From: Hyaloscypha bicolor E
Lineage: Eukaryota; Ascomycota; Leotiomycetes; Helotiales; Hyaloscyphaceae
Reading direction: 5' to 3'
DNA: 64,000 nucleotides
Assembly: GCF_002865645.1 (NCBI RefSeq)
Contig: NW_020194692.1
Location: 8,208 to 72,207, forward strand
Every line of letters begins with the position of its first letter. Within the stretch, counting starts at the first letter, position 1. Shown piece by piece: positions 35,502 to 46,709 of this stretch. The position numbers and the translations under genes were made by a program. Under the pieces are notes generated by a model. That model did not search any database. It saw nothing but the letters and a program-made list of their open reading frames with translations, and was not told where the DNA came from.

Positions 35502-37432
35502 TTAACCCTCCTCACCATTGATATCAACCTCATCATCGCTCGGATCATCTGTCCTAGCCGGTTTCTTACTCTGAGCTGCAGCAGAGATTCCCTTTGCAGT
35601 AACCCAAAGAAAATAGTCTGTTCGATAATGATCGATGTGGTGGAAGAAGGCATGGAATCTTGGTAGATTAGCCATAACCCCTGAAGGATTTATCAGGCAG
35701 GCGTGAACTTACTGGTGATCCTTTCCCTCCTCTCTGAAGATCCTGTCATAAATCTCCCTTTTCTTGAATTCATCCATTTCCTTTTGATATTTGTCAAAGT
35801 CGAGTTTTTCCCTGCTGTACTCTCGGACCGCTCGTTCATTATAACTGTCAAATACAGGTCTTTCAAGCAACAGCCCTAGACCGGGGGCTTTCGGAATGCT
35901 GATGTTGGCTGGACCATAGCTCTCTCGGATTATGTCTTTTGAGGTGCCACACCTGACAACAAGCGCTGCCATTGCTACCATTTTTCGGATCTGGTGCATC
36001 ATAAACGACTGACCGTGTACTTTCAAGGACAACCATTCAGTGTCATTGATGATTATTGGACCAGCTCCAACCTTGAACGAGCGGATGACTCTCTTGGCGG
36101 AGGGGTCTGAGAATGGCTTTTGAATCGTGTAGTTGTGAAAGTTTCGAGTTCCGATATAGCAATCGAGAGCTTCTTGGACTCGTTGTCGGCGAGACGCTGA
36201 GATGCGGTAGGCTTTCTTAGCAGTGATGTAAGCAGCCTTGACCTCTTTGGCAGCCATTTCAAGTGGCGTGAGAACCGATACAGTCTCGGGTGCTGGCTCT
36301 TCCTCCTTCACTGCCGGTTCTTCTCCTCTCATGGCTTCAACGCTAGGTTCGATGCTATCGGTTTCCTTAAGCCTCGATTTATTGTCCTCCTTCACTTTTT
36401 TTTTCGTTGGTTTCTTGGGTCCTCCGTCTTCTCCTTCTTCTTCCTCAGAGCTATGGATTGTTGCAATCACGGCTTCTCTCATGGACGGATCGAGCTTGTC
36501 GAGTACCGGTTTAACATAAGTATCCTCCGCGTCCTTCCAAAATGAAGCCGCATCCTCCTGCAGAGATTGATAAGTCTCAAAAACGCCTTCTTGCTCCGCG
36601 GACTCGACTAACTTCTTGCCAAGGAAGCTTTGTGGGTGTGGCGGAAGAAAGGAATAAGTCGGAATTAGGTATTCGTACCATCTGGAATCGCAAGTCTGAT
36701 AGCAACTGAAAGAACCATTTGTTCGCTCGATCCCCCACACCCGAATCTGAGGAGGCAGATGCTTGTTGATGGTCTCTACAATATCGGACTCCTCCACAAT
36801 AAGCTTCAAGGATATAACATTCCCGGCTGCGTGCACACCTTTGTCAGTCCTAGCGCAACGAACCAGACTTGTCTTTTTCGGGTCATCGCTGTTGTTCTTC
36901 GATATAGCACCTGCAGCCACAAACGCTTTGAAAAGATCTCCTTCGATGGTCTTTTCTTGAGCATTTATTTGCATACCCTTGTAGCCGGAACCTGCATAAC
37001 CTATCATCACGGCAACTTTGCGCTTCGGTCTACGAGTCTCGGCCTCGATCTCTTCCTTGGTAAACGTTGTAGAATATGTAGCAATTTGGCCACCCTCTTC
37101 GGTCTTCCGCCGCTTTGCAGCATGCTGCTCGTCGTTTCGAGCGCGTCGATCTGGATTGTTTCGACTTTGTTTAGTTAGTTACGCAAGAGAAATGGCTTCC
37201 AGATTACGTACAAATACTCGCCTCGGCCCATATCGCGCTTCTTGTGACGTTCCCCTGAGTCCTTAGAGCCGAAGCCCTTTCCTCTACCCCTATCCTGCCT
37301 GCCTCCTCTGCCTCTGCCTCTGCCTCGACCGCCTTGATCCCGGTCTCCCCTTTGGCTCCTGGAATTGTCGCCAGTCGCCGAAACAGCACTGTCCTGATTG
37401 GAAGTGGATGCTGAAGGAGGGTTGTCTGCCAT
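35502..37432 (-). CDS. PUS1: tRNA pseudouridine synthase 1 (TruA family)
   Basis: Three exons, 37,432-37,212, 37,164-35,713 and 35,658-35,502, give 609 residues. The introns are 47 bp (TAACTAAC branch) and 54 bp. The catalytic aspartate is Asp181 in RCARTDKGVHA. Other TruA landmarks are YAGSGYKGMQ near residue 130, the CDSRWYEYLIP segment, the FHNYT motif and FMMHQIRKMVA. Eukaryotic Pus1 makes pseudouridine at several tRNA positions and in U2 snRNA, mainly in the nucleus. The N-terminus is a low-complexity RGRGRGG region, plausibly RNA binding, followed by KKRD. The charged insert near residues 320-375 is usual in fungi. The last exon (FHAFFHHIDHY then VTAKG) restores the normal end. Start: the ATG at 37,432; the frame above it has no ATG. 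Confidence 0.95.
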
Positions 37433-37903
37433 GTTTGGAGCCGGAGGAGGATTTTCATAGCCCTCAATCGGCAGTTGATGTTGATATTCTGTCAGCCTCG
37501 ACTCCAAACATATTTTCAACGAGCTTATTCGCGAGACCGTGCGCACTAGCGCCAAAATTAGCGCAGCCTCGTCACTAAGCTATGAAGTTCGCCGACAATA
37601 TCAAAAGCCATCCTCCTTCCGAAGCATTGTTCCTCGCTCTTTTACCATTAACATTCTGTACAACCCTTACTCACCCTCCGACGCGGCTGCTGTCTGACGT
37701 CTGGCGTGAATAATGGGCGCCTTTAACGCTCGGTAACGCTCTTTCCTTGTCCCTTGTCAAACCCTCGATTCTTTCTCCAGCCTGTCGCCTACCCAACGCA
37801 ACCTCTGATCCAAATCGAAGCTCGACTTCACGTTTGGTCTCACAGCCAAGTCTTTGGCAGATCCTTGAGCAGTCATCGGGCTTTGGATTTGAACCTTACA
37901 GAC
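37433..37903. other. Divergent promoter region, PUS1 / TFIIE-alpha
   Basis: 471 bp between the two ATGs. No site stands out. Confidence 0.6.
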
Positions 37904-39347
37904 ATGGAGCTCGCACAGAGTCTCGTACGCTCTTGCGTACGCTCGTTCTATGACACGAAGCATATCCTGGTGGTTGATGCCCTGATTATTCATTCAGCGT
38001 ATGTCTCCTGATGTATTATTAGGGCTACTCTGAAAAAAAATATTGACAGAGAGCCAGTCTACGAGATGATGACATGGCCTATCTCATGGGCATGAACACG
38101 AAGGAGCTCCACAAGCTTTGTGGGCGGCTGAGGGAAGATCGCTTTCTCGCAGTGTAAGGTCTTACCTAAGCTATTTTGTTCTATATTTTTGACAGCAGGT
38201 TTGCAGCCATACCCGCCCCGAAACAAAGGAAGGGCAGCAGCGCCCAATGAATCGCACCTACTACTACATCGACTACCGGGCGTCTATCGATGCGATCAAG
38301 TGGCGCGTGTATCAAATGAATAAGAAGGTCCAAGGAAATACCATCCCCGAGAGCGAAAGAAAGGAGTATTTCTGTAAGAGATGCAAATCCGAGTGGACGG
38401 TATTAGAGGTGCTAGACAAGCAAGGACCCGAGGGATTCCTTTGTCACAAATGTGACTTCATTCTCGAACACGACCCAGACAACAATCGTGGAGGACACGA
38501 ACAATCTACAAGATATCATGCTCAGTTCAGATTTATCACGGATCTGTTGCCAAAAATCGATGAGATTGTGATCCCCGAGAACACTTTCGAGAGGGCGCTT
38601 GCTTCGGCACGGAAGGTTGTTCGAGATGAGACTAATCCAGCCAACGAGACTGCCCCTGTAGATAACTCGGCTGCAAAGCCGACTGCAGTCCGAGGAATGA
38701 CAAACGTTGGTCCAACGTCTATCTCCGTTACTCTCACAACCTCCGAAGGTCCTACAGAAGCCGACATTGCCGCAGAGCACGCGAGAAAGGAAAAGATTGC
38801 TGCACAAAATGCCATGCCAGTGCATTTCACACACAGCACAATCAGTGGTGAACAGGTCAAATTTAGTGCACAACCGAACTTCCAATCTTCCCAGTCTCTC
38901 GAGGCTGACAAGAAAAACCTCGATCTCGACACTCCTTCTGTCAATGGCGACGGTGCTGAAATCGATGACTATTTTGCCCGTCTAAAGGCTGAACAGGCAA
39001 AGGAGGCAGAACGTGAGCAAGACGAGGAGTACGAGACTGATGACGAGGATGAGGATGACCTTGGTTTTGAGGACGTCGTTCCGACCGGGACAGGATCAGG
39101 TGCAGCCACACCAGCAAGCTCAGCTGGGGATGTCAAACCCACCTCGGCTCCATCCGGCTTATCTGGAGTGTTGAAGAAGAGTGGCAGTGTGTCTGGGAGT
39201 GGGACCAGCACAGGCGCAACAAGTCCGGTAACAGGACCTGGCACACCAAATGAAGACGGCCGGCCAACGAAGAAAGTCCGAATCGAAGAGCCAACGCCGA
39301 AAGAAGAAGACGAAAGCGAGGAAGATATGGAGTTTGAGGATGTTTAA
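37904..39347 (+). CDS. TFA1: Transcription initiation factor IIE, alpha subunit
   Basis: Exons 37,904-37,998, 38,058-38,153 and 38,207-39,347 give 443 residues. The N-terminal winged helix (LVRSCVRSFYDTKHILVVDAL, then RDDDMAYLMGMNTKELHKL) binds at the RNA polymerase II clamp. A zinc ribbon follows, with Cys120, Cys123, Cys143 and Cys146 (CKRC ... CHKC). The C-terminal half is low-complexity with an acidic patch (TDDEDEDDLGFEDV) and an acidic end (EEDMEFEDV), as in other TFIIE-alpha proteins. There it contacts TFIIH and stimulates its kinase and helicase. The introns are 59 and 53 bp. The start matches the conserved family N-terminus. Confidence 0.96.
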
Positions 39348-39834
39348 AACCCGAAACTCCCACTCCGTCGCAAGTCTCTAGCAAACCTTTTTATGTGGCG
39401 TTACACTGGGATGTGTGCCTATCACGGCGTTGCGGTTTTACCTCTAGCGTTTTGCAGACCTTTGGCTCTAGAGAAATATAGAAAGGCTGCCATCGGTGGC
39501 GAATACAACAAGACTGTAAAATAAGGCCTTGAAGTACCCTCATTTACTGCAAACTGTGACTTCAATGAATGCATGATTGAATGGGTGCGACGAAGTCAGC
39601 GCTTTGCTTGGCAGACGCGATTCTGGAGTATGCCCGACGTCAACTTTCTTTTCTCATTCAGAATACTCCTCAAAGTAAGTTATCTTCCGGAAACCACCGG
39701 ATTTTCGCGTTCGAGTTGCATGACGTATATGCGCTCTTCCCGTGAGGCGTCCTTTATCTCGCCAGATTTGCCCCGCCATCACTGGAAATCAGCAACCCCG
39801 CCATGATCATCTTTTCTAACCCACAATAGCTGCC
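39348..39834. other. Intergenic, tandem gene spacing
   Basis: 3' flank of TFA1 and promoter of the polymerase gene. A GTAAGT at 39,674 could be a donor of an untranslated 5' exon, but nothing fixes it. Confidence 0.5.
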
Positions 39835-41760
39835 ATGGCTCTCACATTTCCACCCATCTATCTTCTTAAATTTCATCTTGAGCGCGATCCAAAGGAGCTT
39901 CACCGGCTCGAGGAAGCTATCCATGTGGTGTGGGATATCAGGGAGGCAAAATTGGTTCTCGGGATAGTGAAATCGAAGAGTAGAGCGACTCTCGAGCTTC
40001 GAAAACTCGGTCTAGACACCGAAGAGGTGGTGAAGGTGCAGAAACACGGAGCAGGGGGAGGACAAGCAAAAGCCCGAAATCCACACTCGAATAAGCGCCG
40101 CAAGATAGACGGCATTACTGTTGATGGGAAGGAGGTCATCACCCTGGATTCGGAGACAGCGTTAGAACCCGATACTAGCAACGAAGACAGTTTCCAGAGG
40201 AAGAGGAGCGCTGCTCGAGGCAGTTCCCCTGCAAAGAGTAGTCCTCTTGAGAAAAGACCGGTATCATCTCCTGGGTCCACAATTCAACCTAGTGGCGAGA
40301 CCATCAAGGTGCTATCTCTTGCTTGGTATACCGATTCTATCAACGCCGGCAAGTTACTCCCCATCGATGACTACTTGGTCTACGAGGGTAGGGTCAAGTC
40401 GAAAAGTCTTCCGACGAGGTCGAACCCGACTGTCTTGTCAGCAAAAGTCGAGCCTCGTCGCCAAGTCAAAATTCCTTCCCCAACTCAGCGCCACTCCAGG
40501 CATGGCTCTAGGAAATTTGGACAACAATCCGGTCACAGCAGCAGTCAACCTGCTAAGCTCATACATGAAACCACATCCGAAGATGAAGCTCATTCTAAGC
40601 TCCCACCAGTTCCTGAATATCTGCACACTCAGTATTCTTGTCAGCGCCCAACTCCATTGCATTGCCCTAACGAAGGATTTCTTTCTGAACTCCGCGTCAT
40701 CAAGCAGGCGCGGACTCTGAAAGGGGATCAAATAGGAATTCGTGCATACTCAGCGGCAGTTGCTGCAGTAGCATCGTACCCCTATTCTCTGACCTCGGCA
40801 TACGAGATAAATAGACTTCCCGGATGCGGTGATAAGATGGCAAAGCATTGGCAGGATTGGAAAGACTTTGGCCATGTCAAAGAGGCTGATGAGATTCGAT
40901 CAGATCCTGATATGCAAGTGCTGAACCTATTTTGGAACATACATGGTGTCGGCGAAGTTAGTGCCCGGGAATTCTTCAACAACGGTTGGAGACGTCTCGA
41001 TGACATTGTTGAACACGGTTGGGATAACATTTCGAGAGATCAGCAGATTGGCGTTAAATATTACGATGAGTTCCTCCAACGAATCCCGCGAGAAGAGGTA
41101 GAGAGCATTGGTAATGTGGTTTTGGATCGTGCCAACCAGATCAGAGACGGCTTCCAGATGGTGGTATGTGGAGGTTACCGAAGAGGAAAACCCGATTCTG
41201 GAGACGTGGACGTCGTTTTGAGTCACCCAAATGAGAATGCTACCCACAGATTCCTTGTGGATCTTTTGGAGAGTTTGGAGAACGATGAATACATAACTCA
41301 CAAGCTCAACGTTTCGATGAAGAACAGTGATAGGGGCCAAAATACTCTGAACTGGAAAGGTAGTATGCCTCGCGGGAAGGGAGGCTTCGATACTCTTGAC
41401 CACGCGTTCTTAGTTTGGCAGGACCCCAATTGGCCCTCAAAAGCCGAAGACTTGACGTGCGATCCGGACGCAAAGAACCCGAATGTTCACCGTCGTGTAG
41501 ACATTATCATTAGTCCTTGGAAAACTGCAGGATGCGCCGTCGTTGGTTGGTCAGGCGGGACGATGTTCGAGCGGGACCTTCGAAGATATTGCAAGGAGAA
41601 ACTGGGTTTGAAATTCGACAGTAGTGGTGTCAGGAGGCAGGGGGATGGGGAATGGGTGGATTTGGAGGAAGGAGATGGTGATCTATTGGTGAAGGAAAAG
41701 AGAGTATTCGGCGGATTGGGGCTCGAATGGAGAGAACCTACTGAGAGGTGTACGGACTAG
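39835..41760 (+). CDS. POL4: Family X DNA polymerase (Pol4 / lambda-mu type)
   Basis: A single 641-codon exon. The N-terminal 190 residues look like a BRCT domain split by a low-complexity insert (PPIYLLKFHL and WDIREAKLVLG early, VLSLAWYTDSINAGK near residue 165). The 8-kDa domain lies near 283-345 (CPNEGFLSELRVIK, then a helix-hairpin-helix LPGCGDKMAKHW). The palm carries the two metal-binding aspartates in GGYRRGKPDSGDVDVVLSH (about residues 446-462) and a third in RRVDIIISP near 555. The C-terminal thumb has GWSGGTMFERDLR. This architecture is that of fungal Pol4, which fills gaps in end joining and base excision repair. The start has a good context (CTGCCATGG), but relatives often carry some extra N-terminal residues. 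Confidence 0.9.
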   Translation: MALTFPPIYLLKFHLERDPKELHRLEEAIHVVWDIREAKLVLGIVKSKSRATLELRKLGLDTEEVVKVQKHGAGGGQAKARNPHSNKRRKIDGITVDGKEVITLDSETALEPDTSNEDSFQRKRSAARGSSPAKSSPLEKRPVSSPGSTIQPSGETIKVLSLAWYTDSINAGKLLPIDDYLVYEGRVKSKSLPTRSNPTVLSAKVEPRRQVKIPSPTQRHSRHGSRKFGQQSGHSSSQPAKLIHETTSEDEAHSKLPPVPEYLHTQYSCQRPTPLHCPNEGFLSELRVIKQARTLKGDQIGIRAYSAAVAAVASYPYSLTSAYEINRLPGCGDKMAKHWQDWKDFGHVKEADEIRSDPDMQVLNLFWNIHGVGEVSAREFFNNGWRRLDDIVEHGWDNISRDQQIGVKYYDEFLQRIPREEVESIGNVVLDRANQIRDGFQMVVCGGYRRGKPDSGDVDVVLSHPNENATHRFLVDLLESLENDEYITHKLNVSMKNSDRGQNTLNWKGSMPRGKGGFDTLDHAFLVWQDPNWPSKAEDLTCDPDAKNPNVHRRVDIIISPWKTAGCAVVGWSGGTMFERDLRRYCKEKLGLKFDSSGVRRQGDGEWVDLEEGDGDLLVKEKRVFGGLGLEWREPTERCTD

Positions 41761-42197
41761 TCCTTAGAGAATACTCTTGGCATAGTAGCGCCCTGTTCAT
41801 CCATATCAGGGGCACAGTAGATAGGCCTAGGGCCAGAAATAACCAATTTTCTGGGTACCTTTAACAGAAGTATCTTAGACGAGCCTGCTGGGTTTCATAA
41901 GAAAATAAAAGAAGCAATGGCATGGCCGTACGTCAATGAGAAGCATGGCGCCTTATTCTAGAAGAAAAGGAGAATACTTGCATGAAAGTCGAGAATAAGG
42001 TAACGCTTGTCAAGTCAAATAAAGCCCTCGAAGTACCCTACACTGGTATGAGAGCTCGGGGAATTGAAAGACCGATTAACGTTGATATCCATATGCAACT
42101 CGCAAGCATAGCATCCTCCGAAACACCCATACGCCAGAAATGCTTTCCTCACATCCATAGTCTAATTCGCATCCAAACGCCTTAACCAGATTCCCAG
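41761..42197. other. Convergent intergenic region
   Basis: The 3' ends of the polymerase gene and MED22 face each other. Only short unsupported frames. Confidence 0.6.
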
Positions 42198-42672
42198 TCA
42201 TGGCCGCGACACCCCCGAGTTTCTCTTTAAAAGCGCCTCGACCATTTCCCCAACTTTCTTGGAGTCCTCATCCATCTTTCCTTCACCCTCTCCTTCTCCA
42301 ATGCCTCTCAGTGGACCAAAAAGCCACATCTCCTTGAGCTCACGAGTCAACTGAAGGAGATCCTCGGCGGCGCGAACCTGGCCGAGAATCAGCATTTACC
42401 CTTGGGTAAGACTCAGCAGGACGTACCAAAGCAGAGCTCTCAACTTCCATACGGAAGGCATTTGCGGCAGCTACTTCCTTCGTGGCTCCATCCTCTGCAG
42501 GCGTCGCAGCTAGGTCGACAAGGTACTTAAATCGGGTCAGGAGGGCAGCTACGCCGCGCTGTTGACGGTCTTTGATAGTCTCAGCTTTGGGCTCTTCGAA
42601 GTAACTGATGGAGCTCTTTTCTTTGGAAGGGGCCTTAGCCCAATCTGAAAGGGGGTTTGATTGCGCAGCCAT
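42198..42672 (-). CDS. MED22: Mediator complex subunit 22
   Basis: Two exons, 42,672-42,427 and 42,377-42,198, joined across a 49-bp GTACGT...CTGAT...CAG intron, give 141 residues. The join yields FRMEVESSALVRAAEDLLQLTR and then LKEMWLFG, the conserved helical core of Med22 (Srb6 in yeast). This subunit of the Mediator head module relays activator signals to RNA polymerase II. The length is normal for the family. The C-terminus is acidic and glycine-rich (GEGEGEGKMDED), then helical. It is divergent from the twinfilin gene. Confidence 0.9.
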
Positions 42673-43019
42673 TGTGATTGTAGATTCTCGATGAGGAGTC
42701 TTGCGTGGGTGCTTTCCTCTTCCCTCCCCAGAGCGGCGGATGATATTGTCACGGAAAGCGAATGTGCCTACCTATAAGAGCGCCCGTAGTGCGCTGCCCG
42801 CCTTCCATATTGCTAGGTTAAAAATGAAAAATCCGTACAGTGAATATAAGAAGGTGAGGACGAAAAATGTCAAGTGAAGATGCTGAATTCGTGCCCCGCT
42901 GCACGGACTTGAATGCAACCCCGCCACCGAACTCTAACTCAACTGCAGTACCAACTTTCTAGTATCCCATCCAGGACGAGAAGAAGAAGAAAGCACTCCG
43001 AATACAGGCAATCCTCAAT
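42673..43019. other. Divergent promoter region, MED22 / twinfilin
   Basis: 347 bp between the two ATGs. No distinctive site found. Confidence 0.6.
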
Positions 43020-44120
43020 ATGCAGTCCGGAATATCAGGTATAATTTGTTCCTCGGCCTCCTGTTGAAGCTCTTCGGTTCTAACCAGCTTCCAAGCCTCG
43101 CAAGAACTGCACACCGCGTTCAACACCCTCGTGTCCTCCGAGAACCAGCGAGGCCTCCTTTGCACTATAACAAAAGAATCGCTCACTCCCCTTACAATCC
43201 TCAGCCCGGCCACATCCTCATTCTCTGACGATCTCTCGCTCCTGGCTCCCCACCTGCAACCAAATGTAGCCCTCTACATCATCCTTCGACGATACCCTAG
43301 CTCCGAATCAGCCCCTTTCGTCGCCGTGACCTATGTCCCTGACTCCGCTCCCGTCCGCCAAAAGATGCTTTTCGCATCCACGCGACTCACTCTCGTCCGC
43401 GAGCTAGGGATCGAGAGGTTTCGTGAGACGATATTCGCAACGACCAAGGAGGAGCTGACCCCGCAGGGTTTCGAGAAGCATGATAAGCATGTTACGTTAG
43501 AGGCGCCGTTAACGGAGGAGGAGCAGACTCTAGGGGATGTCAAGAGGAAGGAGGCTGAGGAGGGTAGGGGGATGAATGAGAGGAGGGGTCATGTCAGTTC
43601 TGGGGTGAGCATGCCAATTACTGACGAGGCACTACAAGCGTTGAAAAGCCTCGCTGGTGAAGGGGGAAGCGATTTGGTCCAACTGGTAGGTTTCCTTTTA
43701 ATTTCTTTGATGTATAAGTTATGCTAATCTCTGCAGAAAATCAATATAGCGACAGAGACGATGGAGTTGGCCTCAAGCACATCCACACCTATTTCATCGC
43801 TCTCTTCCACTATTTCATCCACCGAACCACGGTATTCGTTTTACCGCTACACACATACCTATAATGGGACATCGTCCTCCCCAATACTGTTCATCTATAC
43901 ATGTCCCTCTGGCTCCAAGATCAAGGAGCGGATGCTTTACGCAGCATCGTCGCGGTCTGCTATCCAGGTAGCTGAAGCGGAAGCTGGATTAAAAGTTGAG
44001 AAGAAGATTGAAGCCAGCTCGCCGGATGAGATCAGCGAAGAGAGTATTGGTGGTGATTTACATCCCAAGGTCGAAGTAAAGAAGGCCTTTGAGAGGCCCA
44101 AGAGACCTGGCAGAAAGTAG
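43020..44120 (+). CDS. TWF1: Twinfilin (two ADF-homology domains)
   Basis: Three exons, 43,020-43,038, 43,096-43,685 and 43,737-44,120, give 330 residues. The first exon is only 19 bases (six codons plus one base) and yields the conserved MQSGISASQEL start. The introns are 57 bp (TCTAACC branch) and 51 bp (GCTAAT branch). The first ADF-H domain spans about residues 5-140 and has VRQKMLFASTRLTLVRELG. The second spans about 180-300 and has KIKERMLYAASSRSAIQ. The C-terminus ends FERPKRPGRK, a basic tail that in relatives binds capping protein. Twinfilin sequesters actin monomers and helps filament turnover at cortical actin patches. Confidence 0.93.
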
Positions 44121-44389
44121 ACTTGGACTGAACTTATCATGAAATGACAAAACATGATTTGGAAAAGAAAAATGGTGGGCTTGGCGGTAAAAAGAGTTTG
44201 ATTTGGACGCTATGCAGAACTCGCCCCTAGAGAACAAAAAATCAAACCTCGATGATCCAATCCAGTAATGCAACGCCTGCTGTCTCCTCAATAGCTGACT
44301 TGGACCGCCCAAATTCTACCTATCTAAGCGAAATATGCCTCGTATTTTTTTATTGTTCCAATCCACATATCTTCGGTATATTCATCCGC

Positions 44390-45600
44390 TCATTCCTCAT
44401 ACTTCCCACCCACAATCGGCATCGTACTATTCTCCAACTTCTCTTTCAAAAATTCATACACTGTGAACGTGACCGCTTGACCGGGAGCAACACGCATAAT
44501 ACGGGGCGTGATACCCTTATAAAACGCGTGAAATCCTTCTTGTCTGTTCTCACATCAGCCAATTACTCTCAATGAACGCATCCAGAACCTCTTTCACATA
44601 CCTGAACATATCTCGCGCAATGGCCGTTATTCTACTCAACGCCGTCTCACCATACTGCGCAGGCTGTTTCTGTAACCTCGTCTTGATCGTATCGATTGGC
44701 GCATTGGAGAGTGGGCCCATGGCTCCGGATACGAGACCGATGAGCGTTGTTTGATAAGAGGGGATTGGGGAGTCGGCGTATTGAGGTTGCCATTTCTGGA
44801 GCAGCTCTTTGAATTCGGTATATGCGGTGAAGTTTACTGCCTGGTTAGAACCCTGCCGTAACGCAGTCAAAGAAACTCCTCGATACAGAGCCCCGGGCCC
44901 TTCTTCTTTTAATACGGTGTAGAGGGCGTGGGCAGCGTTTCGGTATTTTGGGATGTCGAGCGGGTCGGCCATGCTGTGGTGTTGGGCTTGTAGGCGAATT
45001 TTGATGACTTCCATGGGAGTTACGACGGCGACGGCTTCGGTGACGCCTGCTCCTAGACCAGCTGATGCGTCTGTCAGTGAGTGTTTCTCATGTTTCCAAT
45101 TCCGCTACTTACCCAAAAATGTGGCCTGCCCACTCACCTCTCCAGTCTCCTTATTCGCAAGCATCTTCTTGTAGGCCTCAAAACTCGTAAACCGAATTGC
45201 CATCTTAGGAACAATCCCCGTAACCACAGCACCCAATCCCTTGTACAAAGCCAGGGGTGTTTCTTTCTTGACGATTTCCGCTCCGGTTTTGATGAAGCCT
45301 CGCTTCTTTGCTCCTGGTGCTCGTGCTCGCCGGGAGAGCTGCATTCGTACTTTGATGGTATCTTGGTACCATTGTTAGAACTAAGTTCGGGAATACATTC
45401 TGGAGGGAGTTCAGGTACCAAGTGGGTGGCATGCAAGTGCTTCCATCATACCTGCTGCTCCTCCAGCTGTGATGCTTTGTTAGCATGTGCTCCTGAGTCA
45501 GAAATAGAGAAAAGGTTAGCAAAATGGGCATACCGATCAAATTCGTGGCAGCCGAAGCTGGCTTCTTGCCATTTGAACCTCCAACATTCTTCGCAGACAT
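44390..45600 (-). CDS. SFC1: Mitochondrial succinate-fumarate carrier
   Basis: Five exons, 45,600-45,534, 45,466-45,419, 45,361-45,113, 45,061-44,602 and 44,543-44,390, with introns of 51-67 bp, give 325 residues. The three carrier signatures are PLDTIK (Pro37), PMEVIK (Pro137) and PIDTIK (Pro243), one after the first helix of each of three repeats. The second signature and LYRGVSLTALRQGSNQAVNF are typical of the Sfc1/Acr1 branch. That inner-membrane antiporter brings cytosolic succinate in and takes fumarate out, needed for growth on C2 compounds. The last exon ends with the usual RIMRVAPGQAVTFTVYEF segment. The second exon is only 48 bp. Confidence 0.95.
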
Positions 45601-46709
45601 CCTGAATGCTTGTGTTGGGGGTTGTGGTGTTTGCGTGTTTGCTCCTGTGATGCCGCTGATTCGGGTCAACGGACCTATCCACTGTCTCACTCTCAATTCC
45701 TCGATCGCACACTCTCTAGCACAAGTGAAATGTAATAAACACTTCCATATATTCAGCGGAACCTAGGAACCAAAAGCAAGAAGGTAGGACTGTGAGAGAG
45801 AAAACGGGATGAGAGGAAACAAGAATTAGTGGAGCAGGGTGAGCTTATGAGTGCTCCAGATCAGCAGTTGATCCGCGGTTCCAGAAACGGTCGGTCTGGG
45901 ACTTGCCCTGATGCAGACATGGAAGCTAGGAAGGCGATGGCCTTGTGTGGAGCCGGGAGCTTCAGCGCGTGGCCGCAAAGATCCTTTAGCTCGGCGCAGC
46001 GGAGGGGTCTCGAAAGTGAGGTATGGCGGGACGCCATTCAAACATCGGATGACGCTTCGGATGCTTGGATGTTCAACTTCCTTGAAAGATGCAGCTGGGC
46101 GGCTGGGCGGATGGAGGCCAGGAGATCTCAACTTTGACCAGGGAGAGTGAAGCTTCACTGCTGCAAACTATTGCAGCACGCCTTCATTCGTTTTCCCTCT
46201 CTCATTTTTGCCGGGTCCTGCATGACGTTTTTTGTCTGCCGAGCTTGGTGCGGTGGCAGCTGCAGCCTTGCAGCAGCACCAGCGGCGCCGTCCAGCTTGT
46301 GATTTCGCGGGGAAGACACAGGCAGGGTTGTCGCCGAAACTCGGAAGAACCCGGTCCAGCTTGAGCCGAGGCTCGGCTGAGATTGGAAGGAAAAGGGGGT
46401 AGTCACGTGGTGTATATCCAAATGGAACCTTAGGTAAGGGAGCAGAAAGCCCAAGTCCTAAAGGGGTTGTATTAACAGAACAGCTTCAGATTTGACCGTT
46501 GGTGATGATGGGATGGAGAAAAATCTGAAGTTGAATTGAATGAGAAGAAATCTATTGATTATTCTACGCCTGGCACTGGAAAAGTAGTTTTACTGCGGGA
46601 GTGGATGATACTGGAAGTAATGTTTGAGATATCTGTAATGCATTGATCTGAAACCTAAATTTCTCCTCTCATCCTCCGATTTCTGGTTCAAATGCACTTC
46701 AGACCCCAC
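45601..46709. other. Intergenic, 1.1 kb
   Basis: Promoter side of the SFC1 gene and 3' side of the LtrA-family gene. GC-rich frames of about 100 codons occur on both strands at 45,826-46,158, but they overlap and encode nothing recognisable. Confidence 0.6.

Noticed and set aside
37433..37555. N-terminal extension of PUS1 by 41 codons
   Set aside because: The open frame extends upstream, but its first codon is TTG and no ATG lies in it. The ATG at 37,432 is the supported start.
45826..46158. Frames of about 100 codons on both strands between the SFC1 and LtrA-family genes
   Set aside because: Antisense overlap in a GC-rich promoter stretch, with no domain, signal peptide or splice support.
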